Part shown: one piece after another, positions 1 through 10,620 of the stretch
Numbering within the stretch: the stretch's first letter is position 1
Layout: each line of letters opens with the position of its first letter
Assembly: GCA_009602735.1 (NCBI GenBank)
Contig: WELA01011368.1
Location: 343,719 to 407,718, forward strand
Direction: 5' to 3'
DNA: 64,000 nucleotides
Source of the DNA: Mesotaenium endlicherianum
Taxonomy: Eukaryota > Streptophyta > Zygnematophyceae > Zygnematales > Mesotaeniaceae
Notes under the pieces: generated by a model
The model's input: the letters and a program-made list of their open reading frames with translations, nothing else
Told to the model about the DNA's origin: nothing
The model's database searches: none
Made by a program: the position numbers and the translations under genes

Positions 1-212
1 CCCCCCGGGCTCCAGGCCCCGTCCCCGCATAGCCGCAGGCACAGGTAAGGGAGGGGCAGAGCATATGCTTGGGTGGCCATGCAAGGAAGCCCGAGGTTCC
101 AGAACTGCACTTCATGTATGTGTGACAGTGAGAGAGGGAGGGGGAGAGAGGACAGGAGGGTGAGAGAGACATGGAAAGGGGGAGAGAGAGAGAGAGAAGG
201 GTACGGATCCAC
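1..212 (-). other. Intronic sequence of CPSF2
   Basis: This stretch follows, on the minus strand, the GT donor at 211-212 that ends the last recognisable CPSF2 exon. It is purine-rich on the plus strand, with GAGA-type runs around 129-200. I could not place the next exon with confidence before the window edge. Confidence 0.5.
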
Positions 213-2271
213 CTGCTCAACGAGGAGCAGCAGCTCAAACACGCGGCCGGCGCTGTCCACGGGGAGAAGCACGTTGCCGCCGCCCCGCAGCGTGCGCAGG
301 ATCGCGTCCGCCAGCTCAGCGTCGCGCTGCTTGCGCTTGGGCTCCACGCCCAGCACGTTGAAGGCGTCCGTAATGAGCACCGTGGGCCGCACAAACGAGT
401 CCAGCACCGTCCCGTTCAGGTGCTGCTCCCTCCTGCTCCCTCAGAGCGCCCCCTCCCAGCTCCGTGAGTGGGCCCCGCCTCTCGCATCCCACACCAGGCG
501 TACCCCACACCCTGCAGTCTTTGCGCCTGCAGTGCGTCCACTCGCTGCAGGAGATTCATTCCTCAGAAGCTGCAGACTCTAAGCCAGCAGCTCAGGAATC
601 TGCCTCTCAGGCGAAGCTTCTCAGGCCTCGAGGACCAGGCCAAAGGATGGGCCCTCAGGTTCTGACATCCGTCCAGGGCACCTCCTCTGTCTCCTGATCC
701 TCCACACAAGGCCGGATTCTGCCGTTGCCACACGCCACCTGTCCGCGTGCACTCAGGCGCCTGATAGTCAATCTAGGCTCTGTATAGTGTGTCTTGCCTC
801 TTTGCTCACCGGGGAAAGAGCTCCTCAACAACCCCCCCCTCCCCCCCAACACACACTCCCACTCCCACTCCCACTCCCACTCCCACTCCCACTCCCATTC
901 CCACTCGTTTTCCGCCTATTCCTCTTCTGTTGCTCCGAGGTGCAGTCTCATACACACATGCAGGAGGGGTGCCGGGGGCGAAAGGCGCCAGGAGGCGTGC
1001 CGACGTGGCTGACCTGTGGTTGTAGTCGACGGCGTAGACAATGTCCTCGGTGTCCTTGGTGATCTTCCACACGGTGCCGCCCAGCAGGTGGCCGGCGGCA
1101 TAGGGCGTGATGGTGATGCCCTCGCCCTTGCCGCCCAGCAGCTGCACCCCCTCCCCCTCCGAGATGCCTGTGAGACTTGAGATGATCTGGCAGACAGCTG
1201 ACGAGTTGCCTTCCTCGGGACTGCCCACTCCAACGAGAGACTCTCCGCAGCCGACACCTTGCGCTGCAGCAGCAGCACCAGCGGCAGCAGCAACACCTCG
1301 AGCTCGGCTGGGGGCCTTGGGGGGGGCCATGGATGGAGCCAAAAGGCGAGCACCTTCACCCTGAGCGGCCCCGGCCACTCACGCCTTCGTTCCCCGGGGC
1401 CTGCCCGCAGCCTGCAGTGCGAGTGAACCCTAACTACTTCAAAGCCTGCCCTGACCCACAAGTATACAACCCTCCGCTCTCATGGAAGCCCCACATCATT
1501 CACATGACGATCGATCCAAGCAAGGGATTGCATCGCAACAGTGCCAGCTGGATGGAGCGTCAGTACCGACAAGCCCTCACACCCTGTGCCTCCTTATAGC
1601 TGCCACGGATGGTCCCGTGCAAGGCAAGAAGAGCCTGACAGCTGTACGTGACCCGCGGGCTGCACGCAATATCGTGGCTTTGACTTTCTGCTCGCCAGGT
1701 GTCGTGCTCACAAAGAAGGCTCAGCTGCCGGCTAGAGGGAGGACACCACCAGTTCCAGCGATGCCCTGACCGTAGCCTGCGAGACCAATCTGGAAAGGAG
1801 AGTGCTCCATCTGCTGAGCCTGCTTCAGTGCAGGCGCAGTGGGGACCACAAGGCTGCGGCAGCTACCTGCGGCTGAGAGTACTTGAGCTGGATGCAGTTG
1901 TCAAAGGCGTCGTCCACTTCGTCCAGTGTGAACAGGTCAAAGTCGCTGACAGCATGCCTGGACACAAAGTGGTCGTACATGCACATCTGACCCAGCTTCT
2001 GCACTGGAAGGGTGCAGTACATGGTCCCCTGAAGGCCCAGCTTTCCCACAGCATATGGCAGCGCTCCCAGGTGGGCCATGTCGGGATGCGACAGCAGCAC
2101 GGCATCAACAGATTTTGCGACATGCCTCAGAGGTTCCAGCTGTGACAGGTCAAAGCTGTCAGTCCACCCACAGTCGAGCAGGATGCTAAATCCGTTCACC
2201 TCAAGCAGGTAGCAGAGAGGTTCCTCATTGTAGGCACCACACAGTGGTGCAAACTTCACTGACGTCCCCAT
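213..2271 (-). CDS. CPSF2: CPSF2 (CPSF100), cleavage and polyadenylation specificity factor subunit 2, N-terminal part
   Basis: This is the 100-kDa subunit of the nuclear mRNA 3'-end cleavage and polyadenylation complex. It is a metallo-beta-lactamase/beta-CASP fold protein that pairs with the CPSF73 endonuclease. Three exons are visible: 1867-2271 (start ATG at 2271-2269, 135 codons, opening [12 protein letters not shown]), 1014-1141 and 213-429. All have GT donors and AG acceptors with matching phases. Family landmarks in order are [103 protein letters not shown] and [16 protein letters not shown]. The HPDMAHLG stretch lacks the zinc-binding HxHxDH, as expected for CPSF2 and unlike CPSF73, so this subunit is taken to be non-catalytic. 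The 1141 acceptor is chosen to fit the family alignment; two nearby in-frame AGs are possible. The gene continues off the left edge. Confidence 0.93.
853..907. repeat. CACTCC hexamer tandem repeat
   Basis: About eight to nine copies of a CACTCC/CCCACT hexamer lie inside the CPSF2 intron between the exons ending at 1014 and starting at 429. It is a simple-sequence minisatellite with no coding sense in the gene. Confidence 0.9.
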
Positions 2272-3310
2272 ATCTAGAAAACGGACAGACAGTACAGCTG
2301 TCACATTCTCCTTCTTCCACGTCGGGCAACTGGAGATCCTGTTATAATACACGAACTGCACATCTCAAATGGGAAAGCTTACAGTGGGCCAGTAAAACTC
2401 AGGTGCGATTACTTGCATATCGTACCGCAAGTCGGAAGGCAGCGTCTGAGTATGCACAATATAGTAAAGTACTGATGCTTTCGCCAGCCTTCCGGCTAGC
2501 TGTCTAAAACAGATAATGATGTCATCTAAATTTCTGTGTGATAATGAGGCCCTTCGGACCACGAGCTACAATTCTGCCTGGACAGAACACCGGTGTTCCT
2601 TTCCCTCTGATTCACTCCTAAAATTCCCTCATGATGAAGGAGCTCGGGCGATATGAAAGTTTGAACTAGGTTGCAGCTGGTTGCAGCCTGGTTTCAGCAG
2701 TTCAAGCGCAAATCGTGTCGCGGGTGGAAAAGTAAAGTGCTGACCACTCACATAGGTCAACAGTTGAAGAGTCGTTGACTAAGGCACGCACGCTTAAGCG
2801 TGTGAATACGGATCTTCTAAGCGGTTAAATTACAACAATCTCAGGTGCTTCGAAGGCCACGATTGAGGGCCTTTCATCAGGGCAACACCGAAGTGTCTAA
2901 TTTGTGAATTGATAATTTTGCCGTTCGCGCACAAGAATCACAATTCCATTTAAAAGCATTCATTTGAACTCAGGGAAATTTCACTAGTGAGATGAAGAAG
3001 TAATATTATAATAATGACTGTAGGTAGGAAATGATATAGAATGGTGAATTCGTGCATTATGAGGCATTTATAGTCAACTTAGGCGTAGGTACAAGTGCAA
3101 GCTGAGTTCGGTAGGTCGGCGCCGCGCGTCGTGCCGCGGCGCTTCCAGGTCTGTTTGATTTACTCTAACCTAATTGTAGTTCTATGTATTATTGAATCTA
3201 ACTTGACTACTGGGACTGATGTGATACTTAAGACTCCAATTTTATCCTATTTTATACTAAAGTAACAGAGCCATATTCTCGTTAGCTCATCTGTCCTGAG
3301 CTACTAATTG
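2272..3310. other. CPSF2 5' flank, no gene seen
   Basis: This holds the presumed 5' UTR and promoter of CPSF2 followed by AT-rich intergenic DNA. A short GC-rich patch with palindromic character sits near 3117-3143. Only small open frames without recognisable similarity occur. It ends at the outer edge of the LTR at 3311. Confidence 0.5.
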
Positions 3311-3813
3311 TGTAGTGAAACAGATAGATAAAGTACTTAGTATAACAGAATACTTTATCTATTCAAGACAAGGATCTTTGAACACAAGTGGTAGCTTCTT
3401 GAAAGAGAGATGGCTTCTTGAAAGTTAATATATTTCTGGATTTTGGCAAGTACAAGAGTGATTCTGGAATGTCTTTCTATGTTCTAGCTCTTGTTTCTAT
3501 ACTTGCTACATAAGTAATTTCTAGGAAGGTGTATGTTGATGTGTTGGCACCCAACACATCCCAAAACTTGCCACCTCTTTCTAGAATAATGTACACATGT
3601 CCTTTTGACCTAAAAATGGCACATCTGACTTTTGCCACATGGAGTTCTTCTAGGTCTTTCCTCTAACTTCGAAAATGCCTTGGAAGGTTCAAAGGACATG
3701 AACCAAGTTACTAGAGTACCTATTCACACTTGACTCCACACAATACTACTCCAAATATATTTGAAAACATTAAAATATATGCAAACTAATATATAATAAC
3801 TCAAATCACTACA
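3311..3813 (-). repeat. 3' LTR of element A
   Basis: A 503-bp LTR bounded by TGTAGTGA and its inverted copy. It matches both LTRs of element B. On the minus strand it is preceded by a run of seven G followed by TGA, the polypurine tract. Confidence 0.93.
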
Positions 3814-4582
3814 TCACCCCCCCGATAGAAAAAGCGACGTCTCGGCGCGTCAAGTCAGGTCTTACACATGTGGAGCAAACTAGTCAACAGTTTCAAGTCA
3901 GATGCCACACATGTGAAGAAGACTAGTCAAAAGCGCCAAGTCAGGTGCTACACATCTAAGGTAGACTAGGCAAGGTCGTAGGTGGTGTGACCTTATTGGC
4001 TAGCCTACTCCTTAATGATAAAGAAAATTGTACAAGTTGGCCCAGAATCTGCCACGAACTCAAAAATTCATAGCGGCCACAGAACTGCTCCAAATCTGAA
4101 AATTCGAGTGCCAGACGGACCGCGTCGGAGAACTCTACCGGGTCACCAAATTTGAGAGCATTCTCATTTCTGGAGTGTCGTTGAGAGCTGAGAGAGTAGG
4201 CACTCCTCCAAATCTGTGCAGAAACTTCAGAAATTCATAAGTCCTTCTATACTTCTCCAAATTCTGCAAACTAAGTCTCAAACTGGGCGCTGTAAGATGT
4301 TCTACCACAGCCTTGAGTTTCAGAGCATTCCAAGTTCAGGGGAAGGCACAATGTCAGAAGGCATATTCTGTCCTAACAATGCCAGCAGCCTGACCCCCTT
4401 CTACTTAGAGCATCATATCTCTCTCACCAGTGCTCCAAATTGAGCAAACTTGGACTCTAAATGACCGGCTACTCATGGACTACAGCCAGGTAAATTTTCA
4501 GAATTTATTATGCAGAGACCTATTACCAGTAGCAGTTTTAGTTTTCTGTCCAGAAACTGCGAGAAGAGAAGAGTGTCTAATG

Positions 4583-7500
4583 TCAATTTTTCCTCTTTCT
4601 TGTTCTTGCAGGCTGCCTCCAAGGGGTCTTCTGCTGCTTCTTGATGGTGGCAGGCTGCCTCCCTGAAGTCTTCGGGCTTCTAGTAGAGAGACTTGGGGCT
4701 GGTCCAAGATGGGGGTTGGCGGCATGGAAGCGCTTCAACTTTCTCTGAACTTTGTCAAGGTAGTGCGCCGCCACCCAACTATTCTCCGAATCTGGATATC
4801 CTTTCCACTTGATCAAGTATTGCTGCTGTCTCCTGAAATTTCTCATAGCCACTATGTCTTCCACTTCGTACTCCAAATGATCATCCACTATTGTTGGGGC
4901 TGGTGGGGTTGTCACACGTCCTGGGAACTTGTTGTCGGGTTGCACATATGGCTTGAAGAGGGAAGCGTGGAATACGGGGTCGATGTGCATAGTCTGGGGA
5001 AGTTCTAGCTTGAAAGCAACGGGGTTGACTTGCTGGATAATCTTGAAGGGTCCCAAATACTTGGGAGAGAACTTGCTGCCGGCAGGCCTGTTGTTCAGGG
5101 AAATGTTCTTGGATGATAGTAACACGTTGTCACCCACTCTGTACGTAATTTCTCTTCTGGATCTGTTCGCCACTCTTGCTTGAGCATCTTGCGCGTGTTG
5201 TAGAGCTTTCTTCGCTGCTGTAAGGGCTGCTTCTAATGTCTCCATAAAATCTGTGGCTGCAGGTACTTCATCATGGCCAGCCGTGAAGCTCAGTGGCGTG
5301 GTCGGATGGAAGCCATAGTTGAGGAAGAATGGGGACTCTTGGGTAGAGGCCTGCGTAGTGTTGTTGTAGGCAAACTCGAGGGGGGTCAAGTACATGTCCC
5401 AGTCTTGCTCGAGGGTAGACACGTAGGCCTTTAGAGAGGTCTTTAGGGTACGATTCATACGCTCGGTTTGCCCATCTGATTGTGGGTGGTAGGCAGTAGA
5501 CATATCCAGCGATGTACCCAAGTTCTTGAAGAGATTTTTCCAGAAATGGCTTGTGAATCTTGGATCTCTATCTGACACAATTCTTGATGGTAGTCCATGG
5601 AGTCGGAAGATGTTGTCAAAGATGAGTCTTGCAAGTTGTGGTGCTGTAGCCTTAGTCGTCGTGGGAATAAAATGAGCCATCTTGGTAAGTCTGTCCACCG
5701 CCGTGAGTATTGCATTATGGCCTCGAGGTGTCACGGGCAAGTCCACGATAAGGTCCATTGAGATGTCCGTCCATTGTCTTTCGGGGATTGGTAGTGGTTG
5801 GAGGAGTCCTCCCGCCTTTTGCGATGATGGCTTGATTCTTTGGCATGTGTCACAGCTCCTGCAGTACTCCTTGACTTGCTTAGACATGCCTGGCCAACAA
5901 TAAGTCCTAGCTAGAACGCCCGTGGTCCTTAGGATTCCAAAGTGTCCTCCAAGAGGGTTGTCGTGTGCTTCTCGTAGAAGCAAGAGCCGGAGGTCTAAGT
6001 CATTAGGAACACATCTCTGGCCCGTATCTTGCCTCACCCAATAATTGCCTTCTTGCTTCTTGCATGGGTCCAAGGCTGCTTCTCCGTTCTTGTAGTAAGG
6101 GTCTCTTTCATAGGCGGCTGAAAATCGAGCTTCCAGATCTGTCTTCAGGGATACCATCACTGCATTTAATTGCAGTCTTGAGAGGGGGTCAGCCGGGTTT
6201 GTCTTGCCGGGCTGGTACTGAATCGTGATGTTGTATTGTTGCAAGTATCCGCTCCATCTTGCTTGTCTCCTTGAGAGATACGGCTGCGTTTGGAGGTGCT
6301 TTAACGCCTCGTGGTCCGTGGTGACCAGTACTTTGCGTCCTTCAACGTAGCAGCGCCAAACCTTCAAGGCATGTACAATCGCCAATGCCTCTCGCTCCGT
6401 GGTTGTATAATTTTGCTCGGCTGGATTTAGCTTCCTTGACTCGTAGGCGATGGGCTGCAGTCCCTTGCCTTGGTCTTGAAGCAGGATTGCTCCTATTGCA
6501 TAGGAAGATGCATCGGTGATGACGTGGAAGGGCCAATCTGGGTTTGGACTTGGGAGTGTGAGAACCGGGGATGTGGTCAATCTTTGCTTTAACTCTTGAA
6601 ATGCCTCTTCCTCTTTCTCGGTCCATGTATATAGCCTGTCCTTCTTGAGTAGATCTGTCAGGGGGGCTGCTATGTGCGAGAAGCCTTGGATGAACTTTCT
6701 GTACCAATTGGCAAATTTCAAGAATGATTGGAGTTCTTTCTTCGTCGTGGGGGTTGGCCATTCCTCCACCACCGTGGTCTTCTTGGGGTCCATCTTGATG
6801 CCATCAGCAGTCACGTGGAGACCTAGGAACTCCATTTCTTGTTTGGCAAACTCACACTTTGACTCCTTCGCAAATAGCTTGTTTTGCTTCAATACTTCAA
6901 GGACCTCTTCCAAGTGTCTCGCATGCTCTTCAAGGGTCTTGCTGTAGATAAGGATGTCATCGATGAAGACCACCACAAATCTGTCCAACATGGGCTGAAA
7001 TATGGTGTTCATCATAGTCATGAAAGTTGCTGGCGCGTTGGTGAGTCCAAATGGCAAGACCATGAACTCAAAATGTCCATATCTTGTCCTGAATGCCGTC
7101 TTCTCTATGTCCGGTTCTGCGATGCGAATCTGGTGGTAGCCGCTCCGTAAGTCAATCTTCGTGAAGTACTTGGCTCCAACCAGCCGGTCCATGAGCTCAT
7201 CCATGCGCGGCAGCGGGTATCGATTCTTGATGGTGATCTTGTTGAGGGCGCGATAGTCCACACACATCCTCAAGGTACCATCTTTCTTCTTGACAAATAG
7301 CACCGGGGCTCCAAATGGCGACTTGCTAGGTCGAATGAAGCCATGCTCCAGTAGCTCCTTGATTTGCTTCTTGACTTCGTCTAGCTCCGTGTATGACATT
7401 TTGAACGTAGGCCGAGAGATGGGCTTGCTTCCGGGCTCCAACTCTATCTTGTGGTCTACGAATCTTTTGGGGGGTAGGCCCTTGGGCAATTCCGGGGAGA

Positions 7501-8248
7501 ACACTTCTTTGTAGTCCTCTAAGACTTCTTGTATCTCCTTGGGAACGGGGCTGCCTTCTTGACTCTCGATGTCTTTCTTGATGTCTTTTGGCGTGATCAA
7601 GGCCAAAAGAAGCTCGTGTCCCTTCCTCACAAGTCTCTTGAGTTGGAGGGCGGACAATAGTATCTCGTGTGCCGGCTTCTGGATGTCTTGGGTCTGGATA
7701 TTCTGGATTGCGCGCAAAATACAGATTCTTGAAGTGATGTCATTCTTGATCTTGATAGTACCGGTCCTCCAATCAACTTGGGGGTTGTGCTTGGTCAACC
7801 AAGGCGTCCCTAGGATGACGTCGTACTTGCCCAATTGCATGGGGGAGAACACTACTCTATCCTTGAAGGACTTGATAGAGAGTGCCAAGGGGTACGTCTT
7901 CTTGGAAGGGGTAGTATAGGAGAATCCATCGGGCATCATAATCTCCTCGTCGTGGTCAAGAGTTCGCATAGTAATTCCGTGCTTGGTGGCAAAATCTGCA
8001 GCAATGAAGTTGCCTTGAGCTCCGCTATCCTCCAAGATGTGGACCTTCTTTCCTCCAAGGTTACCTCTCAAACTCATTGGGGCTGGAACGTCGTCTTCAA
8101 CGGGGGTCTCCACCTCACTTGGCATGTTGCCTTCTCGTGAAGTGGGTCTTGGGGTGGTAGGCTCCTGGCCTACCGGCGCTGTCCGTTTTTTGACAACTTT
8201 TTGGGGCATGAAAGTGCACGATGGCCCTTTTCCTTGCAATAAAAGCAT
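4583..8248 (-). CDS. Pol polyprotein of chromovirus A (protease, RT, RNase H, integrase, chromodomain)
   Basis: A 1221-residue frame of a Ty3/Gypsy Pol. In order it shows an aspartic protease with DSGAQ near residue 74, reverse transcriptase with LPFGLTNAP and FIDD near residue 427, RNase H with [10 protein letters not shown] near 577, an integrase with an HHCC zinc finger ending CDTCQR near 800 and DRDPRF and [10 protein letters not shown] further on, and a C-terminal chromodomain ([21 protein letters not shown]) near 1120-1180. The chromodomain places it among chromoviruses, whose integrases are known to target chromatin marks. The annotated start overlaps the end of gag in another frame; Pol in this family is normally made by read-through or frameshifting from Gag, so the first residues are probably not a native start. 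It is nearly identical to the Pol of element B. Confidence 0.93.
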   Translation of the reverse strand: MLLLQGKGPSCTFMPQKVVKKRTAPVGQEPTTPRPTSREGNMPSEVETPVEDDVPAPMSLRGNLGGKKVHILEDSGAQGNFIAADFATKHGITMRTLDHDEEIMMPDGFSYTTPSKKTYPLALSIKSFKDRVVFSPMQLGKYDVILGTPWLTKHNPQVDWRTGTIKIKNDITSRICILRAIQNIQTQDIQKPAHEILLSALQLKRLVRKGHELLLALITPKDIKKDIESQEGSPVPKEIQEVLEDYKEVFSPELPKGLPPKRFVDHKIELEPGSKPISRPTFKMSYTELDEVKKQIKELLEHGFIRPSKSPFGAPVLFVKKKDGTLRMCVDYRALNKITIKNRYPLPRMDELMDRLVGAKYFTKIDLRSGYHQIRIAEPDIEKTAFRTRYGHFEFMVLPFGLTNAPATFMTMMNTIFQPMLDRFVVVFIDDILIYSKTLEEHARHLEEVLEVLKQNKLFAKESKCEFAKQEMEFLGLHVTADGIKMDPKKTTVVEEWPTPTTKKELQSFLKFANWYRKFIQGFSHIAAPLTDLLKKDRLYTWTEKEEEAFQELKQRLTTSPVLTLPSPNPDWPFHVITDASSYAIGAILLQDQGKGLQPIAYESRKLNPAEQNYTTTEREALAIVHALKVWRCYVEGRKVLVTTDHEALKHLQTQPYLSRRQARWSGYLQQYNITIQYQPGKTNPADPLSRLQLNAVMVSLKTDLEARFSAAYERDPYYKNGEAALDPCKKQEGNYWVRQDTGQRCVPNDLDLRLLLLREAHDNPLGGHFGILRTTGVLARTYCWPGMSKQVKEYCRSCDTCQRIKPSSQKAGGLLQPLPIPERQWTDISMDLIVDLPVTPRGHNAILTAVDRLTKMAHFIPTTTKATAPQLARLIFDNIFRLHGLPSRIVSDRDPRFTSHFWKNLFKNLGTSLDMSTAYHPQSDGQTERMNRTLKTSLKAYVSTLEQDWDMYLTPLEFAYNNTTQASTQESPFFLNYGFHPTTPLSFTAGHDEVPAATDFMETLEAALTAAKKALQHAQDAQARVANRSRREITYRVGDNVLLSSKNISLNNRPAGSKFSPKYLGPFKIIQQVNPVAFKLELPQTMHIDPVFHASLFKPYVQPDNKFPGRVTTPPAPTIVDDHLEYEVEDIVAMRNFRRQQQYLIKWKGYPDSENSWVAAHYLDKVQRKLKRFHAANPHLGPAPSLSTRSPKTSGRQPATIKKQQKTPWRQPARTRKRKN

Positions 8249-9450
8249 AGTCCAGCCGTCATGAGAGCTTCTTTTTCAGCCGGGGAGAGTCTTGCTTTCA
8301 CTCCTTGCTGGTTTCTTGCATCATAAGTGTCATTGGAGGGTCTTCCACTCTTCCGGGCAGCCGCGGGGTCCCTTTTAATAACTCCGATTTCCATGGGTGT
8401 GGGTCCAGATTCGGATGTGGAAGGGGCTGCGTACACCCGCGTCGTCGGTACCCGTGAAGATGAAGGCACGGAGTGCTTGAAATCCAAGGTATCCACCTTT
8501 TGGGCCACTTCAATGATCTTTGAGAAGTCCGTCAAGTCGCGTAATTCCACTTCCTTTGCCACCTTGGGTTTGAGGCCAAAGATGTAGCGGTCAATCTTCT
8601 CCTCGAGAGACATGTTGGGGATCTCAAGAGTGAGGGCGTGAAATCTGGATGTATACTCTTGAACGGACGTCGTTTGCTTGAGATGGTGGAGCTTTCCTCG
8701 GGCAATCTTCTCCACATTGATGGGCATGAATTGCTTCTAGAGGGCCTCACGAAATTCTGCCCATCTTGCATATGATGGTGGGGGCTCTTGGCCGAGCATG
8801 GGGTGCGCCATAGCTTGATATATAGCCGCTTGATAGTTACGCCACCATGATGTTGCTGCTCCTCTAAGTAAGGTAACGGCAAAGGGAACGTAGTCCTCCT
8901 CGGGTACTTCAAGGAACGCGAGGTACGTCTCCACTTGGTAGAGCCATAAATTCAGGTTGGCACCTTTCCCGGGGTTGAAAGTGTCGGGTTTGCCGGGCTT
9001 GATGAGTTTCCTTGCTCTCGTTGGCTCTTGTGGAGGCGCTTGAGCCGGGGCTGGATTTTGAGCATTGCTTGCAATAGGGGCAACCATGGCAGCCATAGCT
9101 TCTCTTGACGCTTGCACGGTTGCTTCATAGGTGGCCAGGCCCACTTGGTTGTGGACGGTCATTAGGAAGGCTGCCCACTCATTTGCGGGAACTCCTTGTG
9201 GTGGGGTCAACTTTGCTATAGCGGCTGCCACGAGATTTGACGGTGCTCCTCCTTGTGGTGCTTCTTGTTGTTGCAGATTTCCTTTAGTAGGCTCTCCCAT
9301 TGACGTTGGAGGAGGGTGTGCTCCTACTTGTGGTGCTTCTTGATGTTGCAGATTTTCTTGAGTGGGCTCTTCCATCGGCGCTGGAGGAGGGTGTCTTGGA
9401 GAGGAAGGGCTTCCTTCAAAAGCTTGCTGTTGGTCTTGAGGATCGGCCAT
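8170..9450 (-). pseudogene. Gag region of chromovirus A
   Basis: It begins at the ATG at 9450 (MADPQDQQQAFEG) and ends with a CCHC zinc knuckle ([14 protein letters not shown]). The middle carries the Gag retrotransposon capsid-like signature around WWRNYQAA and TSVQEYTSRFHALT. A proline/glutamine-rich N-terminal part contains a repeated PQGGAPS/NLQQQEAP module. It appears interrupted, with about one or two breaks, and is treated as a fossil. Confidence 0.85.
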
Positions 9451-9474
9451 CTTCTTGTGCTACCAAAGTGCCTA

Positions 9475-9486
9475 GCTCCGATACCA
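9475..9486 (-). other. Primer binding site of element A
   Basis: On the minus strand this reads TGGTATCGGAGC, one base inside the LTR end. It resembles the complement of the 3' end of initiator tRNA-Met, the usual primer for this group. Confidence 0.85.
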
Positions 9487-9487
9487 C

Positions 9488-9556
9488 TGTAGTGAAACAG
9501 ATAGATAAAGTACTTAGTATAACAGAATACTTTATCTATTCAAGACAAGGATCTTT
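9488..9556 (-). repeat. Partial 5' LTR of element A, at the A/C junction
   Basis: Only the PBS-proximal end of the family 1 LTR is present here. It passes directly into the interior of element C within a short CTTTT overlap that both sequences share. Confidence 0.88.
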
Positions 9557-10306
9557 TTAAGAGTACAAGGGTACCAATGCCTTGCAAAGTCTAGTTGACT
9601 GGTTTCCCTGGCCAAGAATTCCCAGCTCCTTCTCTCCACCTCATTGTACATGGCCTTGAACCTGTTATGGGATGTAAAGTCCTTAAAGCTGTTCGCATCC
9701 ATGGGGATCATCCTGATGATCCTATCTTCCCCCCAGATACCAGGAATTGATACAATCCCTGCTTAGTTCACCTGGGCCATTGCCTTGGCCTCTCTGACCG
9801 TATATCCTACCATCCTGGCGTAATCGTGGTAGAGGAGGAGCCCTGTGCCGACCTCTATATACTTGTCAAAGTTTTCGGATGTCTCCCCTTCCTTCTGGAG
9901 GATTTCCTTCTGCGACTCACTGCGACTTCTTTGGGCATACTTGAAGGCCTCCTCCAGTAGATCAAAGCCATTGCCCAGCACCGTATAGCGTTAGCTGTTG
10001 ATTCTCCTCTGTTCTTCTTCTTCAGCCTGCTGCTTCCGGTTCTCCTCAGCTTGCCTCTCCTCCTCTGCTTTCTTGGCCTCCTCTGCAGCTTTTCTGTCCA
10101 TTTCTTCCTGCCTCAGTCTGGCCTGTTCCTCCTCCTCCTTCTTCTTCTGTGCCTCCCGCTGTTGTTGGAGTCGTTGTGATTCCCGAGCGGAGATGGAAGA
10201 TGATTCGATGTCTCCACGAAATTGCAAGTATTCTGCATGTGCCTCTTCCACCCTTCTCTTCCTCTTGAGTTCCGACTTTTAAGTCATCCTGCTCAATCAT
10301 AAACAC
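9557..10306 (-). pseudogene. Extra coding region downstream of pol in element C (partial)
   Basis: Between pol and the missing 3' LTR lies a region coding for a charged, coiled-coil-like protein. It contains a run rich in Glu, Lys, Gln and Ala (for example QRLQQQREAQKKKEEEEQAR) and a following segment with GNGFDLLEEAFKYAQRSRSE and YHDYARMVGYTVREAKAMAQ. The same segment occurs in copy D at 33170-34990 on the pol strand. I do not recognise a known family. It does not look like RT, integrase or a standard envelope. It is interrupted and treated as a fossil. Confidence 0.7.
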
Positions 10307-10620
10307 AATGCAGTTAGTGAAGTCATGATATTTGCCGCTACTGAGTGCCCTTGATGAAGAGGAACGTGATCGGGACAGTTCCTAGTATGGAATACCTGGT
10401 GTGAGTGAATATAAGGGAAAATTGAGTTGGAGAGCAAGTGAGTGTGAGCGCAGGTTAAGTGTGTAATATGGTGATCAGAGAACACCACAGATTACCACTC
10501 CCTCCAACTTAATTTCAAAGGTGGGCTGCCTGTCACAACTGTCACTAACTGTCACATCTCCCTCCAACTTATATGGAGACAGGACCTCCTGTCACCTTCC
10601 CGTGTCAACTGAAATGACTG

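Larger units (their letters stand above)
3311..9556 (-). mobile_element. Ty3/Gypsy chromovirus, family 1, copy A (fossil)
   Basis: LTR retrotransposon on the minus strand with parts in the order partial 5' LTR (9488-9556), PBS (9475-9486), gag (8170-9450), pol (4583-8248), about 770 bp of non-coding 3' sequence, a G-rich polypurine tract, and a full 3' LTR (3311-3813). LTR ends are the inverted pair TGTAGTGA/TCACTACA. It is very close to copy B at 19771-26344. The pol frame looks whole, while gag shows about one or two breaks. High similarity to B suggests recent activity. At its 5' side it joins family 2 element C directly. Confidence 0.93.

Noticed and set aside
806-1378. 190-residue minus-strand frame treated as one gene
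   Set aside because: Only the middle part is CPSF2 exon 1014-1141; the rest is intron read through.
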